Below the pieces are notes generated by a model that was given only the letters and a program-made list of their open reading frames with translations, searched no databases and was not told the DNA's origin. The position numbers were made by a program, and so were the translations under genes. 64,000 nucleotides of DNA. Source: an uncultured Oscillospiraceae bacterium. Lineage in GTDB: Bacteria; Bacillota; Clostridia; Oscillospirales; Oscillospiraceae. The stretch is from NCBI GenBank assembly GCA_910587205.1, contig CAJULZ010000001.1:17502-81501 (forward strand), read 5' to 3'. This document shows positions 17,765-25,728 of this stretch, in pieces (position 1 is the first letter of the stretch; every line of letters begins with the position of its first letter).

Positions 17765-19555
17765 ATGATCAAAAACATGAAGATCAAGAAAAGCCTGATC
17801 CTGGGGTTCGGGGTCACCATCGCTATCTCGGTGATCATTATCGTGGCGTCCCTGATTCTGATGAGGATGCAGAAGAACGAGTATACCAGGATCCTCGAGC
17901 ACCATGTTGAGTCCAACCAACTGACGAATCAGTGCCGCATCAATTATAACGTGGCGGGCCGCCGTCTGCGCGACGCGGTGCTCTCCGGGGATATGACGAG
18001 CCTCCAGGCCGCCGAGGAAAAGATAGACGAGCTGCCCAGCCTGATTGCTGAGTTGGAGAAGGTCTATCCCCTGAGCAACAAGACTGAGTTAAATAACTTT
18101 GTCAGTGTGGTCGAGAATTGGATGGTGACCGCCAAAGAGATCGCCAACGTGGCCCGTACCGACCGCAACGCGGCCAGCCAGATGATCGTGGACGACTGTA
18201 CTCCCGAGCTGGATCAAGCGGCCAATGCCGGTCAGGCGATGGCAGCTGTGCTGGAGAAGGAGGAGGATGATATTATCGCCAAGCAAGAGCTCACCTCCAA
18301 TATCGCCATGATTATCATCGTAGTTACCATGGTCGTCGCCACCGTCATTGTCCTGCGGATGGCCCTGATTATCATCAAGAGTATCGTGGTACCCGCCGAG
18401 GAGGTCCACGTGGCCCTCACCGGCTTCAGCGAGGGTAAGCTGGACATCCCTGTGAAGTACCATAGCACCAGTGAACTGGGCGAGATGTGCGACGCTCTGC
18501 GCACCAGCCAGAACGTGTTGGGCGAGGTCATCAGCGACACCTGCCGCCTGCTGGAGGAGATGGGTAACGGCAACTTCGATGTGCGTTCCAAGGATGCCAA
18601 CATGTATGTGGGTTCCCTGAACAGCATTCTGATCTCTGTGCGGACGATCAACCGCAGCCTGAGCGACGCGCTGAGCCAGATCAACCAGAGCGCCGAGCAG
18701 GTCTCCGCCGGCGCCGAGCAGGTGTCTACCGGCGCTCAGTCCCTGGCTCAGGGCGCCACCGAGCAGGCCAGCGCCGTGGAGGAGCTGTCCGCTACCATCG
18801 CCGAGATCGCCAATAACTCCCGCAAGAATGCCGAGAACAGTGAGAAGGCTGCCGCCCACTCCCAGGATGCCGGTCAGTGCCTGAACGAGAGCTCTGAGTA
18901 CATGCATCAGATGGTGTCCGCCATGGAAAAGATTTCTGAGTCCTCTGCCGAGATTGGCAAGATTATTGCCACCATTGAGAATATCGCGTTCCAGACCAAC
19001 ATCCTGGCCCTGAACGCCGCTGTGGAGGCTGCCCGGGCCGGTTCCGCCGGTAAGGGCTTCGCCGTGGTGGCCGACGAAGTGCGCAACCTGTCCGCCAAGT
19101 CCGATGAGGCTGCCAAGGCCACCAAGGAGCTCATCGACCGCTCCATTGTGTCCGTCAAAGAAGGTAGCGAGATCGTCCAGAAGGTGTCCGCAGCTCTCCA
19201 GGCCACCAATGAGCGTGCCGGCCTTGTAGTTGCGTCTGTGCAGGAGATCACGAAGGCCGCCGAGGAGGAGTCCGAGGCCATTGCCCAGGTGACTGAGGGC
19301 ATCGACCAGATCAGTTCCGTGGTGCAGACCAACTCTGCCACCAGCGAGGAGTCCGCCGCCGCCAGCGAAGAGCTGTCCAGCCAGGCTGCCCTGATGAAGG
19401 AGTTGCTGGCCCGGTTCAAGCTGCGTCAGGATGGTTACACCCCCAAACCCCAGCCTGCTTATAGCACCGCGTCTGCCGCCCCGTCCTATGAGGAGAGCTA
19501 TGACGCCGCGCCCAGCCGCGACAGCTCCGCTGCCAGCGTGTTCAGCAAGTACTAA
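17765..19555 (+). CDS. Methyl-accepting chemotaxis protein
   Basis: 596 residues. A membrane segment near 8-33, an extracytoplasmic four-helix-type sensor (about 35-178), a second membrane segment near 180-205, a HAMP-like region, then a long signalling coiled coil. The coil holds the conserved hairpin tip AFQTNILALNAAVEAARAG and QN/EE-rich methylation helices. The Pro/Ser-rich tail ends SVFSKY. AGGAGG precedes the ATG. It would feed CheA/CheW/CheV and be modified by CheR, CheB and CheD. Ligand unknown. Confidence 0.95.
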   Translation: MIKNMKIKKSLILGFGVTIAISVIIIVASLILMRMQKNEYTRILEHHVESNQLTNQCRINYNVAGRRLRDAVLSGDMTSLQAAEEKIDELPSLIAELEKVYPLSNKTELNNFVSVVENWMVTAKEIANVARTDRNAASQMIVDDCTPELDQAANAGQAMAAVLEKEEDDIIAKQELTSNIAMIIIVVTMVVATVIVLRMALIIIKSIVVPAEEVHVALTGFSEGKLDIPVKYHSTSELGEMCDALRTSQNVLGEVISDTCRLLEEMGNGNFDVRSKDANMYVGSLNSILISVRTINRSLSDALSQINQSAEQVSAGAEQVSTGAQSLAQGATEQASAVEELSATIAEIANNSRKNAENSEKAAAHSQDAGQCLNESSEYMHQMVSAMEKISESSAEIGKIIATIENIAFQTNILALNAAVEAARAGSAGKGFAVVADEVRNLSAKSDEAAKATKELIDRSIVSVKEGSEIVQKVSAALQATNERAGLVVASVQEITKAAEEESEAIAQVTEGIDQISSVVQTNSATSEESAAASEELSSQAALMKELLARFKLRQDGYTPKPQPAYSTASAAPSYEESYDAAPSRDSSAASVFSKY

Positions 19556-19569
19556 GAATAGGAAAGTTG

Positions 19570-19607
19570 CCAGGAGGCGGCAACGTGCCGCCTCCTGGTG
19601 TCTTTTT
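19570..19607 (+). terminator. Intrinsic terminator after chemoreceptor gene
   Basis: Perfect 13-bp stem (19570-19582 with 19586-19598), 3-base loop, then TGTCTTTTT. Confidence 0.9.
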
Positions 19608-19690
19608 GCCAGGCAGGACCGCCTCTGGGCGGTGTTGCCTTGAACGCTTTTTCCCGGATAAAAGACCATAGCAAGAGAGGAGCGGACCCT

Positions 19691-21568
19691 ATGGCAGACT
19701 GGAAGGACCAGGATAAGGATCTGATCTTTGCCTTGGATATTGGGACGCGCAGCGTAGTAGGCATTGTGGGCAGGCCGGTGGGGGACCGGTTGAAGGTGAT
19801 GGATGTGGAGATGGCCGAGCATGGCAAGCGCGCCATGATGGACGGCCAGATCGATGACATTCGGCAGGTAGGTGCTTTGGCAAGAACCGTGACGGAGCAG
19901 CTGGAAAGCCGCCTGGGTATCCGCCTGGAGCGGGTATGCGTGGCTGCCGCAGGCCGCGCCCTGCGCACCCAGGTGGGTTCGTTTAGTCTGGAACTGCCCG
20001 AGGAGCAGTCCATTGACGCCGAGCAGATCAGCCAGCTGGAGGCCGGGGCCGTGTCCGCGGCGGAGGAAGCGCTCCAGAGCGACGGCGGGAACCGGAAACA
20101 GATGTTCCTGGTGGGCTACACGGTGGCCCAGTACCGTTTGGACAACTATCCTCTGTCCAACCTCCAATTCCACACGGGGCGCAAGGTAGAGGCCGACGTA
20201 GTTGCAACTTTCCTTCCCGGCGAGGTGGTGGAAAGCCTGTACGCCGCTATGCGAGAGGCAGGACTCCAGGTAGCCAGTATGACGTTGGAGCCCATTGCCG
20301 CCATGAACGCGGCCATTCCTGCTGAACTGCGGCTGCTGAACCTGGCCCTGGTGGACATTGGCGCGGGTACTACGGATATTGCGTTGTGCCGAGACGGGAG
20401 CGTGGTGGGCTACACCATGGCGACAGTGGCCGGGGACGAGATTACCGAGGCGATTATGCGTTCCTACCTGGTGGACTTTAAAACCGCCGAGGAGGTTAAG
20501 CGGGCCTTGGGCGAGAGTGAAGATCTCATCCGCTGCCGCAATATCTTAGGGCAGGAGGAGCGGGTATCGCCGGCAGAGGCGGCCGAGGTCATTCAGGAGC
20601 CCATGAATAAACTGGCGGAGGCCATTGCAAAGCAGATCCTTGGGGTGAACGGTTCGGCCCCGTCCGCCGTATTCCTGGCGGGGGGTGGCAGCAAGCTGTC
20701 CGGCCTGCGGGAGCGGGTGGCGGAAAAATTGGAGATGGATGAGAAACGGGTGGCCATTGCGGGAAACAACTATGCCTTGAGTGCATTTTCCGATACTCTG
20801 GAGTTAGAGCGCCCGGAGTATGCCACACCCTTAGGCATCGCGATTTCGGCGGGCCTGGGCCTGCTGAACGACAGCTATGTGGTTATGCTCAACGGGCAGA
20901 GCGCCAAGCTGTTCCGCAATGGCGTGCTTACCCTCCGGGACATCCTGCTGATGAACGGTTACAGCTACGCCGACATGGTGGGGAAGACGGGCAAGAGCCT
21001 TAACCTCACTGTAGACGGCAAGCGGGTGGTGCTGCGGGGTGAGCCCGCAGTGCCTGCGGTGCTCCAGGTGAATGGGGAAGAAGCCGCACTGTCCACCTTG
21101 GTCCATGCGGGGGATCATATCCGTTTCATTCCCGCCCGCAACGGAGAGTCTGCCCACCGCACCTTGGAGGAGCTGCTGGGCCCGGGATTTTTTGGGAAAG
21201 CCCTGGTAAATAACGGCCAGGTACCGCTGAATACCCCGTTGGAGCAGGGAGACGTGGTGCTTACTATGCGTCAGACGCCGCCTGCGGCGTTCCATCCAGA
21301 GCCGCCCCCCGCCGCGCCCCAGCCGTCCCGTCCAGCGGCCGCGCCTGCGGCCCGGCCCAGCGGCCTGCATATCACCCTGAACGGTGAGGCGCTGGAACTC
21401 CCGGCGAAGGAGAACGGGAGCCACTACTATCTGATGGATCTGTTGGAGTATTCCGGCATCGACTTTGAGCACCTGGATAGGGCGGTGCGGCTGGAGGTCA
21501 ACGGCAAGGCGCAGGGCTTCCAGTACCAGCTGAAGGCGCAGGATTCTGTCGTCATTTCGCTGGAGTGA
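19691..21568 (+). CDS. FtsA-like actin-fold ATPase with C-terminal extension
   Basis: 625 residues from ATG 19691 (GAGGAG SD). Actin-fold nucleotide motifs are clear: FALDIGTRSVVGIVGR near residue 13, LVDIGAGTTDIAL near 220 and FLAGGGSKLSGL near 327. The SHS2 subdomain typical of FtsA sits near 80-160. After about 390 the protein departs from FtsA: two beta-rich segments (starting VMLNGQSAKLF and LHITLNGEALEL) separated by a Pro/Ala linker look like related beta-grasp-type domains. The FtsA membrane-binding C-terminal helix is absent. A single-pass membrane protein follows by 28 bases. Confidence 0.75.
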   Translation: MADWKDQDKDLIFALDIGTRSVVGIVGRPVGDRLKVMDVEMAEHGKRAMMDGQIDDIRQVGALARTVTEQLESRLGIRLERVCVAAAGRALRTQVGSFSLELPEEQSIDAEQISQLEAGAVSAAEEALQSDGGNRKQMFLVGYTVAQYRLDNYPLSNLQFHTGRKVEADVVATFLPGEVVESLYAAMREAGLQVASMTLEPIAAMNAAIPAELRLLNLALVDIGAGTTDIALCRDGSVVGYTMATVAGDEITEAIMRSYLVDFKTAEEVKRALGESEDLIRCRNILGQEERVSPAEAAEVIQEPMNKLAEAIAKQILGVNGSAPSAVFLAGGGSKLSGLRERVAEKLEMDEKRVAIAGNNYALSAFSDTLELERPEYATPLGIAISAGLGLLNDSYVVMLNGQSAKLFRNGVLTLRDILLMNGYSYADMVGKTGKSLNLTVDGKRVVLRGEPAVPAVLQVNGEEAALSTLVHAGDHIRFIPARNGESAHRTLEELLGPGFFGKALVNNGQVPLNTPLEQGDVVLTMRQTPPAAFHPEPPPAAPQPSRPAAAPAARPSGLHITLNGEALELPAKENGSHYYLMDLLEYSGIDFEHLDRAVRLEVNGKAQGFQYQLKAQDSVVISLE

Positions 21569-21596
21569 TCCTAAGGACATAAGAGGTGTTATTCCC

Positions 21597-22673
21597 ATGC
21601 CTTTTGGAAAAGGAAAGGGGCCTAAGGCCCCCAAACCCCCGAAGGAGAAGAAACCCAAGAAGCTGAAAAAAGGGAAAGGGGCAAAACAGGGGGAGTCCCA
21701 GCCCGCGGAGGGCCAGGAGGCTGCCGCAAAAAAGAAGCTTAACCCGATTTTTCTCGTTATCTCCCTGGTGGTGATCGCCGCTGCCGCGGCAATCGTCGTC
21801 TTTGTAGTGTTGCCCCGGTTCCGTGGCGAGGATGCGCCCCCGGAGCCCACCCCGACGGTAGAGCCTCAGCCCCCTGAGCTTCCGGAGGAGTTGAAGGTAG
21901 GGGAGGAGCTGTCTGTAGTTGGTATGGCCCTGGGTGGGGACGAGAGCGGCGCGGAAGCGGTCCTGGCCAAGACGATTACATACACCTACATCAACCTGAA
22001 CGATGCCGGGAAGGCCGCGGAGACCTATGTGGGGCAGCTTTCCCAGGCTGAGGAGCCGTTCTCCGTAGTGGATGAGGAGTTTGTCCTCACAGACCGGCCC
22101 GATTTTGCCGCGCCGGAGGGTTCAGTAATTATGGCGAGAAACCTGCCCCTGCCGAAGCCGGAGGAGACTCTTGAGGAGGAAAGCGGTGAGCCAGAGGAGT
22201 CAGGGCCGGAGCCCGGCGAGTCCGGTGAGCCGGAAGAATCCCCGGAGCCCACGCCCACGCCCACGCCGGAGCCGGTGGAGCCGCCGGAGCGTATGGTGCT
22301 CACGGTGCGCATCAAATGGTCTGAGGGCCAGTGCGTTGTCACTGCGGATGAGGAGGTTGGCATGGTGACCTCTCCACCGCGGGACAATGTTCCCAGCGGG
22401 GAGGCAGTTACCATGCGTGGGGCGGTGGACCGGTTGAAGGCGATGAACCCGGCTGAGCTGGGTTTGCCTGGCGAGTCGATGGATGCCTATGAGGTGCTCG
22501 CTGTGGACGGCGTGGCCATGGTGGACGGCGCGGCTTGTATCCGTGTGCATGTTTACAGCGAGGAGAACTCCGCCCAGAGCAGCGAGTTTATGGGCAGTTT
22601 CCTGATGAGTATTGACGGACGCCACCTGTACCGTGTCGACTCCATCACTGATGAGGTTGAAATAATAAAATAA
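21597..22673 (+). CDS. Single-pass membrane protein of unknown function, partner of FtsA-like protein
   Basis: 358 residues. The first 48 are Lys/Pro-rich and should be cytoplasmic. About 50-73 are one membrane helix (FLVISLVVIAAAAAIVVFVV). The rest is outside: a Glu/Pro linker, a small domain near 95-185, a Glu/Pro/Thr-rich stretch near 185-225, and a C-terminal domain near 230-358. No known family is recognised. Close spacing behind the FtsA-like gene and a shared terminator suggest that it anchors that protein to the membrane. Confidence 0.75.
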   Translation: MPFGKGKGPKAPKPPKEKKPKKLKKGKGAKQGESQPAEGQEAAAKKKLNPIFLVISLVVIAAAAAIVVFVVLPRFRGEDAPPEPTPTVEPQPPELPEELKVGEELSVVGMALGGDESGAEAVLAKTITYTYINLNDAGKAAETYVGQLSQAEEPFSVVDEEFVLTDRPDFAAPEGSVIMARNLPLPKPEETLEEESGEPEESGPEPGESGEPEESPEPTPTPTPEPVEPPERMVLTVRIKWSEGQCVVTADEEVGMVTSPPRDNVPSGEAVTMRGAVDRLKAMNPAELGLPGESMDAYEVLAVDGVAMVDGAACIRVHVYSEENSAQSSEFMGSFLMSIDGRHLYRVDSITDEVEIIK

Positions 22674-22682
22674 GCACAAAGC

Positions 22683-22720
22683 GACCGCCAGGCCGGCAAT
22701 ATGCTGGCCTGGTGGTCTTC
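22683..22720. terminator. Hairpin terminator between convergent genes
   Basis: 16-bp stem with two G-U pairs (22683-22698 with 22702-22717), 3-base loop and a short T-rich tail. It lies between the membrane protein (plus) and AAA+ gene (minus), so can serve both. Confidence 0.75.
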
Positions 22721-24019
22721 TTATGCAGGGAGGAGTTCCATACGCTCCACCGTTCCGGCCAAACGGAGGGGGATGCTGCGGCTGCCCATCAGGGTATGGG
22801 CAAGAAAAATGGGAGTGAGCACACCCTCCAGGATGGGGACGCTGGAGCGTATGGAGAGGGCTTCCCTGGGAGTAAGCGCCTGAGTGATGGCGGGGGAGAC
22901 GTGGGTGATATGCAATCCATATTCCAGGGCCAGGGCGGAAATCTGCTTGGCGGTGACGGCGGTGCGGGCAGTCCAGTCCAGGGGGCGGAAGCCGATAAGA
23001 CCGCTGAACCGTCCGGCGATCTCCCGCAGCACCCCGGAGCGGATAAGAGCCAGCCGGGCGGCCTCGTCTGCGTGGAACAGCCGGCTGGGCAGGTCCGCGT
23101 AGGCGGGCAGGGGAGGCGCGGCAGCCTCCCCTGCCGGGGGGGCAAATCCCAATGGGGGCCGCCCCCCGGCAGATAAATCAGAGTTGGTGGTGAATAAAAA
23201 GATACAGCGACGGAAGTCCAACTCCCGGCCATCATGGCTGTCCTCCCGGCGGGCAGTGGCGCGGCCCTCGTCCAGGATGGACATGAACACCTTCAGCACT
23301 TCCGGATGGGCCTTATCCAGCTCATCGAACATAAACACTGTGTGGGGACAGCGGCGCACCGCCTCCAGTACGGGGGGATCATCATACCCCACGTAGCCGG
23401 GCGGCGCACCGGTGAGACGGTAGACGGAATGGGGCTGGGTAAAGGTGTTCAATTCTGTCCACACCATACGATAGCGCTCCTCCCCCAGGCAGCGGTTTAA
23501 AGCGGGCGCCACCGCTTTGCCCAGTTCGGATTTGCCCACGCCTGTGGGCCCATAAAAGATGAGGGAGAGGGGGCGGAGGGGTTTTTGTTTGCAGATATAG
23601 CCCCAGAGTTTAAAGGCTACGGCTTCCACCGCATGGTCCTGGCCCAGTACGCAGTCTCGGAGCTCTTGCCGCAGGCGAGAAAACAGGCTGTCGCCGGGAC
23701 GCAGGGCGGCATCCCGATCCAGGGCCTGGAGGCAGCCGGTCATGGCGTGGAAGCTGGCGAAACGCTGGACCGCGCCCTGCTGGAAGAAGGAGCTCAGGCG
23801 GGGGTCTGTCCCATCATAGACCACAGAGGGACGGAAGTAGAGCAGGTAGTCATCTCCGCAGCGCCAGAACCCGACCTGGGCCTGGCTGGGACGGCAGCCT
23901 GCGGGGAGCTTGCAAGATGCAAACTCATAGCTGCGCCCCAGGCGGGCGCAGGCGTCAATTTTTTGCTTCAGCATGGCATAACCCGAGGGCCCGCAGGCAC
24001 AGAATTGGGAAAGATCCAG
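22721..24019 (-). CDS. Orphan ClpB/ClpA-type AAA+ ATPase
   Basis: About 432 residues. One AAA+ module of the Clp D2 type: Walker A GPTGVGKSELGK near residue 157, pore-region GAPPGYVGYDD, Walker B FMFDELDKAHP and sensor-1 LFTTNSD, followed by a C-terminal helical domain. The N-terminal 140 residues match nothing known to me. No ClpP, N-domain or second AAA+ ring is present, so it is probably a dedicated remodelling factor. The start is uncertain. A CTG at 24019 has a perfect AAAGGGGG SD 8 bases upstream, an ATG at 23974 has a weak SD, and a TTG at 24106 lies inside the preceding terminator. Confidence 0.78.
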   Translation of the reverse strand: MDLSQFCACGPSGYAMLKQKIDACARLGRSYEFASCKLPAGCRPSQAQVGFWRCGDDYLLYFRPSVVYDGTDPRLSSFFQQGAVQRFASFHAMTGCLQALDRDAALRPGDSLFSRLRQELRDCVLGQDHAVEAVAFKLWGYICKQKPLRPLSLIFYGPTGVGKSELGKAVAPALNRCLGEERYRMVWTELNTFTQPHSVYRLTGAPPGYVGYDDPPVLEAVRRCPHTVFMFDELDKAHPEVLKVFMSILDEGRATARREDSHDGRELDFRRCIFLFTTNSDLSAGGRPPLGFAPPAGEAAAPPLPAYADLPSRLFHADEAARLALIRSGVLREIAGRFSGLIGFRPLDWTARTAVTAKQISALALEYGLHITHVSPAITQALTPREALSIRSSVPILEGVLTPIFLAHTLMGSRSIPLRLAGTVERMELLPA

Positions 24020-24105
24020 GGCAGACGCCCCCTTTCTAATGGCATTATAGCCAAGTGAAGGGAGGTTCAGCCGCCATTGGGGGGAAAATTGTCCAGAAAA
24101 CAGCA

Positions 24106-24133
24106 AAAAGCCGGCCCAGTGGGCCGGCTTTTC
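24106..24133 (-). terminator. Intrinsic terminator of the flgM-yjfB operon
   Basis: 12-bp GC-rich stem flanked by A4 and T4 runs with a 3-base loop, 7 bases beyond the yjfB stop. Confidence 0.88.
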
Positions 24134-24139
24134 CTGCCG

Positions 24140-24322
24140 TTACGCGTAGGTGTCAATGTACTGGCCCTTGGCGGGGGAGGGGACAGCTTCCAACATCTTT
24201 GCCAACTCCTGGCCGGCCAGCTCCTGACTGTCCATCATCTTCTTGGTGACGGCCAAAGAGTAGTTTGTGGCAAACGATGCGGCACTCATGCCCATCGACA
24301 TGCTGGCGATTGATTCCATCAT
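24140..24322 (-). CDS. YjfB family putative motility protein
   Basis: 60 residues, Met/Ser/Ala-rich at the start (SIASMSMGMSAASF) then an amphipathic helix (TKKMMDSQELAGQELAKMLE), the pattern of the small YjfB family found in flagellated Firmicutes. AGGAGG lies 8 bases before the ATG, and the gene starts four bases after csrA. Last gene of the late flagellar operon, in the place where Bacillus has hag. Molecular role not established. Confidence 0.82.
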   Translation of the reverse strand: MMESIASMSMGMSAASFATNYSLAVTKKMMDSQELAGQELAKMLEAVPSPAKGQYIDTYA

Positions 24323-24325
24323 AGG

Positions 24326-24598
24326 TCAGTCCTCCTTTCGCCCCGGAGACGCCGGGGTTTGGGTCTTATGGTCCAGCACGCCGCCCAGCAGGTCCAGGAG
24401 TTCGGCGGGAGTGGCCTCCTCCATCGCGGAATCGCGGTTAGCGGCGGCCGCGATGACCAGTTCGCTGCGCAAGATCGGAATATCATCCGGCGCGGAAATG
24501 GCCAGGCGTACCCGGGCGCCGTCCACAGAGACCACGCGGACAGTGATGTCCTCGCCGATCACCAGGGACTCGCCGGCTTTGCGTTGCAGGATCAACAT
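24326..24598 (-). CDS. csrA: Carbon storage/translation regulator CsrA
   Basis: 90 residues with the CsrA core MLILQRKAGESLVIGEDITV and VRLAISAP, plus a C-terminal tail longer than the family minimum. CsrA binds GGA motifs over ribosome-binding sites, classically that of flagellin, and is sequestered by FliW. The ATG overlaps the fliW stop by seven bases and has an AGGAGG SD. Confidence 0.96.
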   Translation of the reverse strand: MLILQRKAGESLVIGEDITVRVVSVDGARVRLAISAPDDIPILRSELVIAAAANRDSAMEEATPAELLDLLGGVLDHKTQTPASPGRKED

Positions 24599-25044
24599 GG
24601 TGCGTCCTCCTCTGTGCTGAATTGGGCCAGGGGATGGCGCATTTCATAGGCGTCCGACTCCAGGATGACCTGGCGGGCGGCCCGGGTGGACGGATTGATA
24701 GCCACCGGGCATTTCAGGTTCACCGTGCTGTCGGAGACTGGCTTTTTGACCACGCACAGCACATAGAAAGCGAGCTCCTGGCTGTCGGTCACGCCCAGCG
24801 CCTCCAATTCATTGGGCTGGAGGACGGGGGTGTAGCCCGGCAGCAGGGCAAAGGGATCCATGGCCACGAAAGCCAGCGCAGGGGTCTGAATGCTTTGGAA
24901 GCACAGCAGGGAACCGGCGCTGCCCTCAAAGGGCAGAAGGAGAAACTCATGCTCATCCTCAAAGCTGAACGGGCCAACGGGGAATTTGACAATATCCCCC
25001 GCCTCATAATCGATTTCACCGAAATATTTGGTCTGGAGCTTCAA
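24592..25044 (-). CDS. fliW: Flagellar assembly factor FliW
   Basis: 150 residues from TTG 25044. That start has AGGAGG at good spacing and gives the family N-terminus KLQTKYFGEIDYEAGDIVKF. A GTG at 25077 overlapping the upstream stop would add 11 residues without a clear SD. FliW binds CsrA and flagellin, coupling flagellin synthesis to secretion. Conserved segments FLLLPFEG and FVAMDPFALLPGY are visible. Confidence 0.94.
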   Translation of the reverse strand: MKLQTKYFGEIDYEAGDIVKFPVGPFSFEDEHEFLLLPFEGSAGSLLCFQSIQTPALAFVAMDPFALLPGYTPVLQPNELEALGVTDSQELAFYVLCVVKKPVSDSTVNLKCPVAINPSTRAARQVILESDAYEMRHPLAQFSTEEDAPC

Positions 25045-25073
25045 AGGAACGCCTCCTGTCGGGTGTGGTTCCG

Positions 25074-25682
25074 TCACGCCTCAACGTCTACGGGCTGGTA
25101 GTTGGGATCGGCGGAGGGGGGCACGTAGAGGGGGCCGCCAACATACTTGATAATGACGTCGGGCTGCTGGGTCACGGACAGCTCAATATCGCCGGGAGTA
25201 AATTCGAACTGGGGATGATTTACCCGCCAATCGAAATTCAGCTTATCCATCTCATAACGAATATGCATCTCGCCGGGATCCCATGTGATTTCGGGACCCA
25301 CAGAGGGCAGGAACTTGATGCCGGAGTTGGGGTGGTAATTTTTCATAGTGGATTCTGCCGCAAACTGCGTAATCATATCCTGTCCAATCTTGGCGTCCAA
25401 CAGCATTTGACCATGCTGGGCATAGGTGGCAGTGGCGGTATAGGAGGCCTGCTGGCCCTGCTGGGAATACTGCTCAATGGAGCGCACAGCGGTGGGCACC
25501 ACAGAATTGCGGGCCTCAAAGGTGTCGATGTTCAGCTTGATGGGCCTGCTTTTGATGCTCAGGCCGCCGTCCCCCCGTGAGATCTCCAAGTCAGCGGTAC
25601 CGCGGCTATACTCCAGCTTGGCATGGGAGACCTTCATCTCAATTTCAATGGGGACAGTTTTGATTTCAATCAGGGGGTACAT
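25074..25682 (-). CDS. DUF6470 family protein (YviE-like)
   Basis: 202 residues, beginning YPLIEIKTVPIEIEMKVSHA with the repeated beta-strand pattern and the long helix (SIEQYSQQGQQASYTATATY) of the YviE/DUF6470 family. In Bacillus yviE occupies the same place between flgL and fliW. Function unknown; the strict synteny ties it to filament assembly or flagellin control. Confidence 0.85.
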   Translation of the reverse strand: MYPLIEIKTVPIEIEMKVSHAKLEYSRGTADLEISRGDGGLSIKSRPIKLNIDTFEARNSVVPTAVRSIEQYSQQGQQASYTATATYAQHGQMLLDAKIGQDMITQFAAESTMKNYHPNSGIKFLPSVGPEITWDPGEMHIRYEMDKLNFDWRVNHPQFEFTPGDIELSVTQQPDVIIKYVGGPLYVPPSADPNYQPVDVEA

Positions 25683-25728
25683 AATCTCATTCGCTGCTCC
25701 TTCCTCTTATAATTCCGCCATCCCGGGG

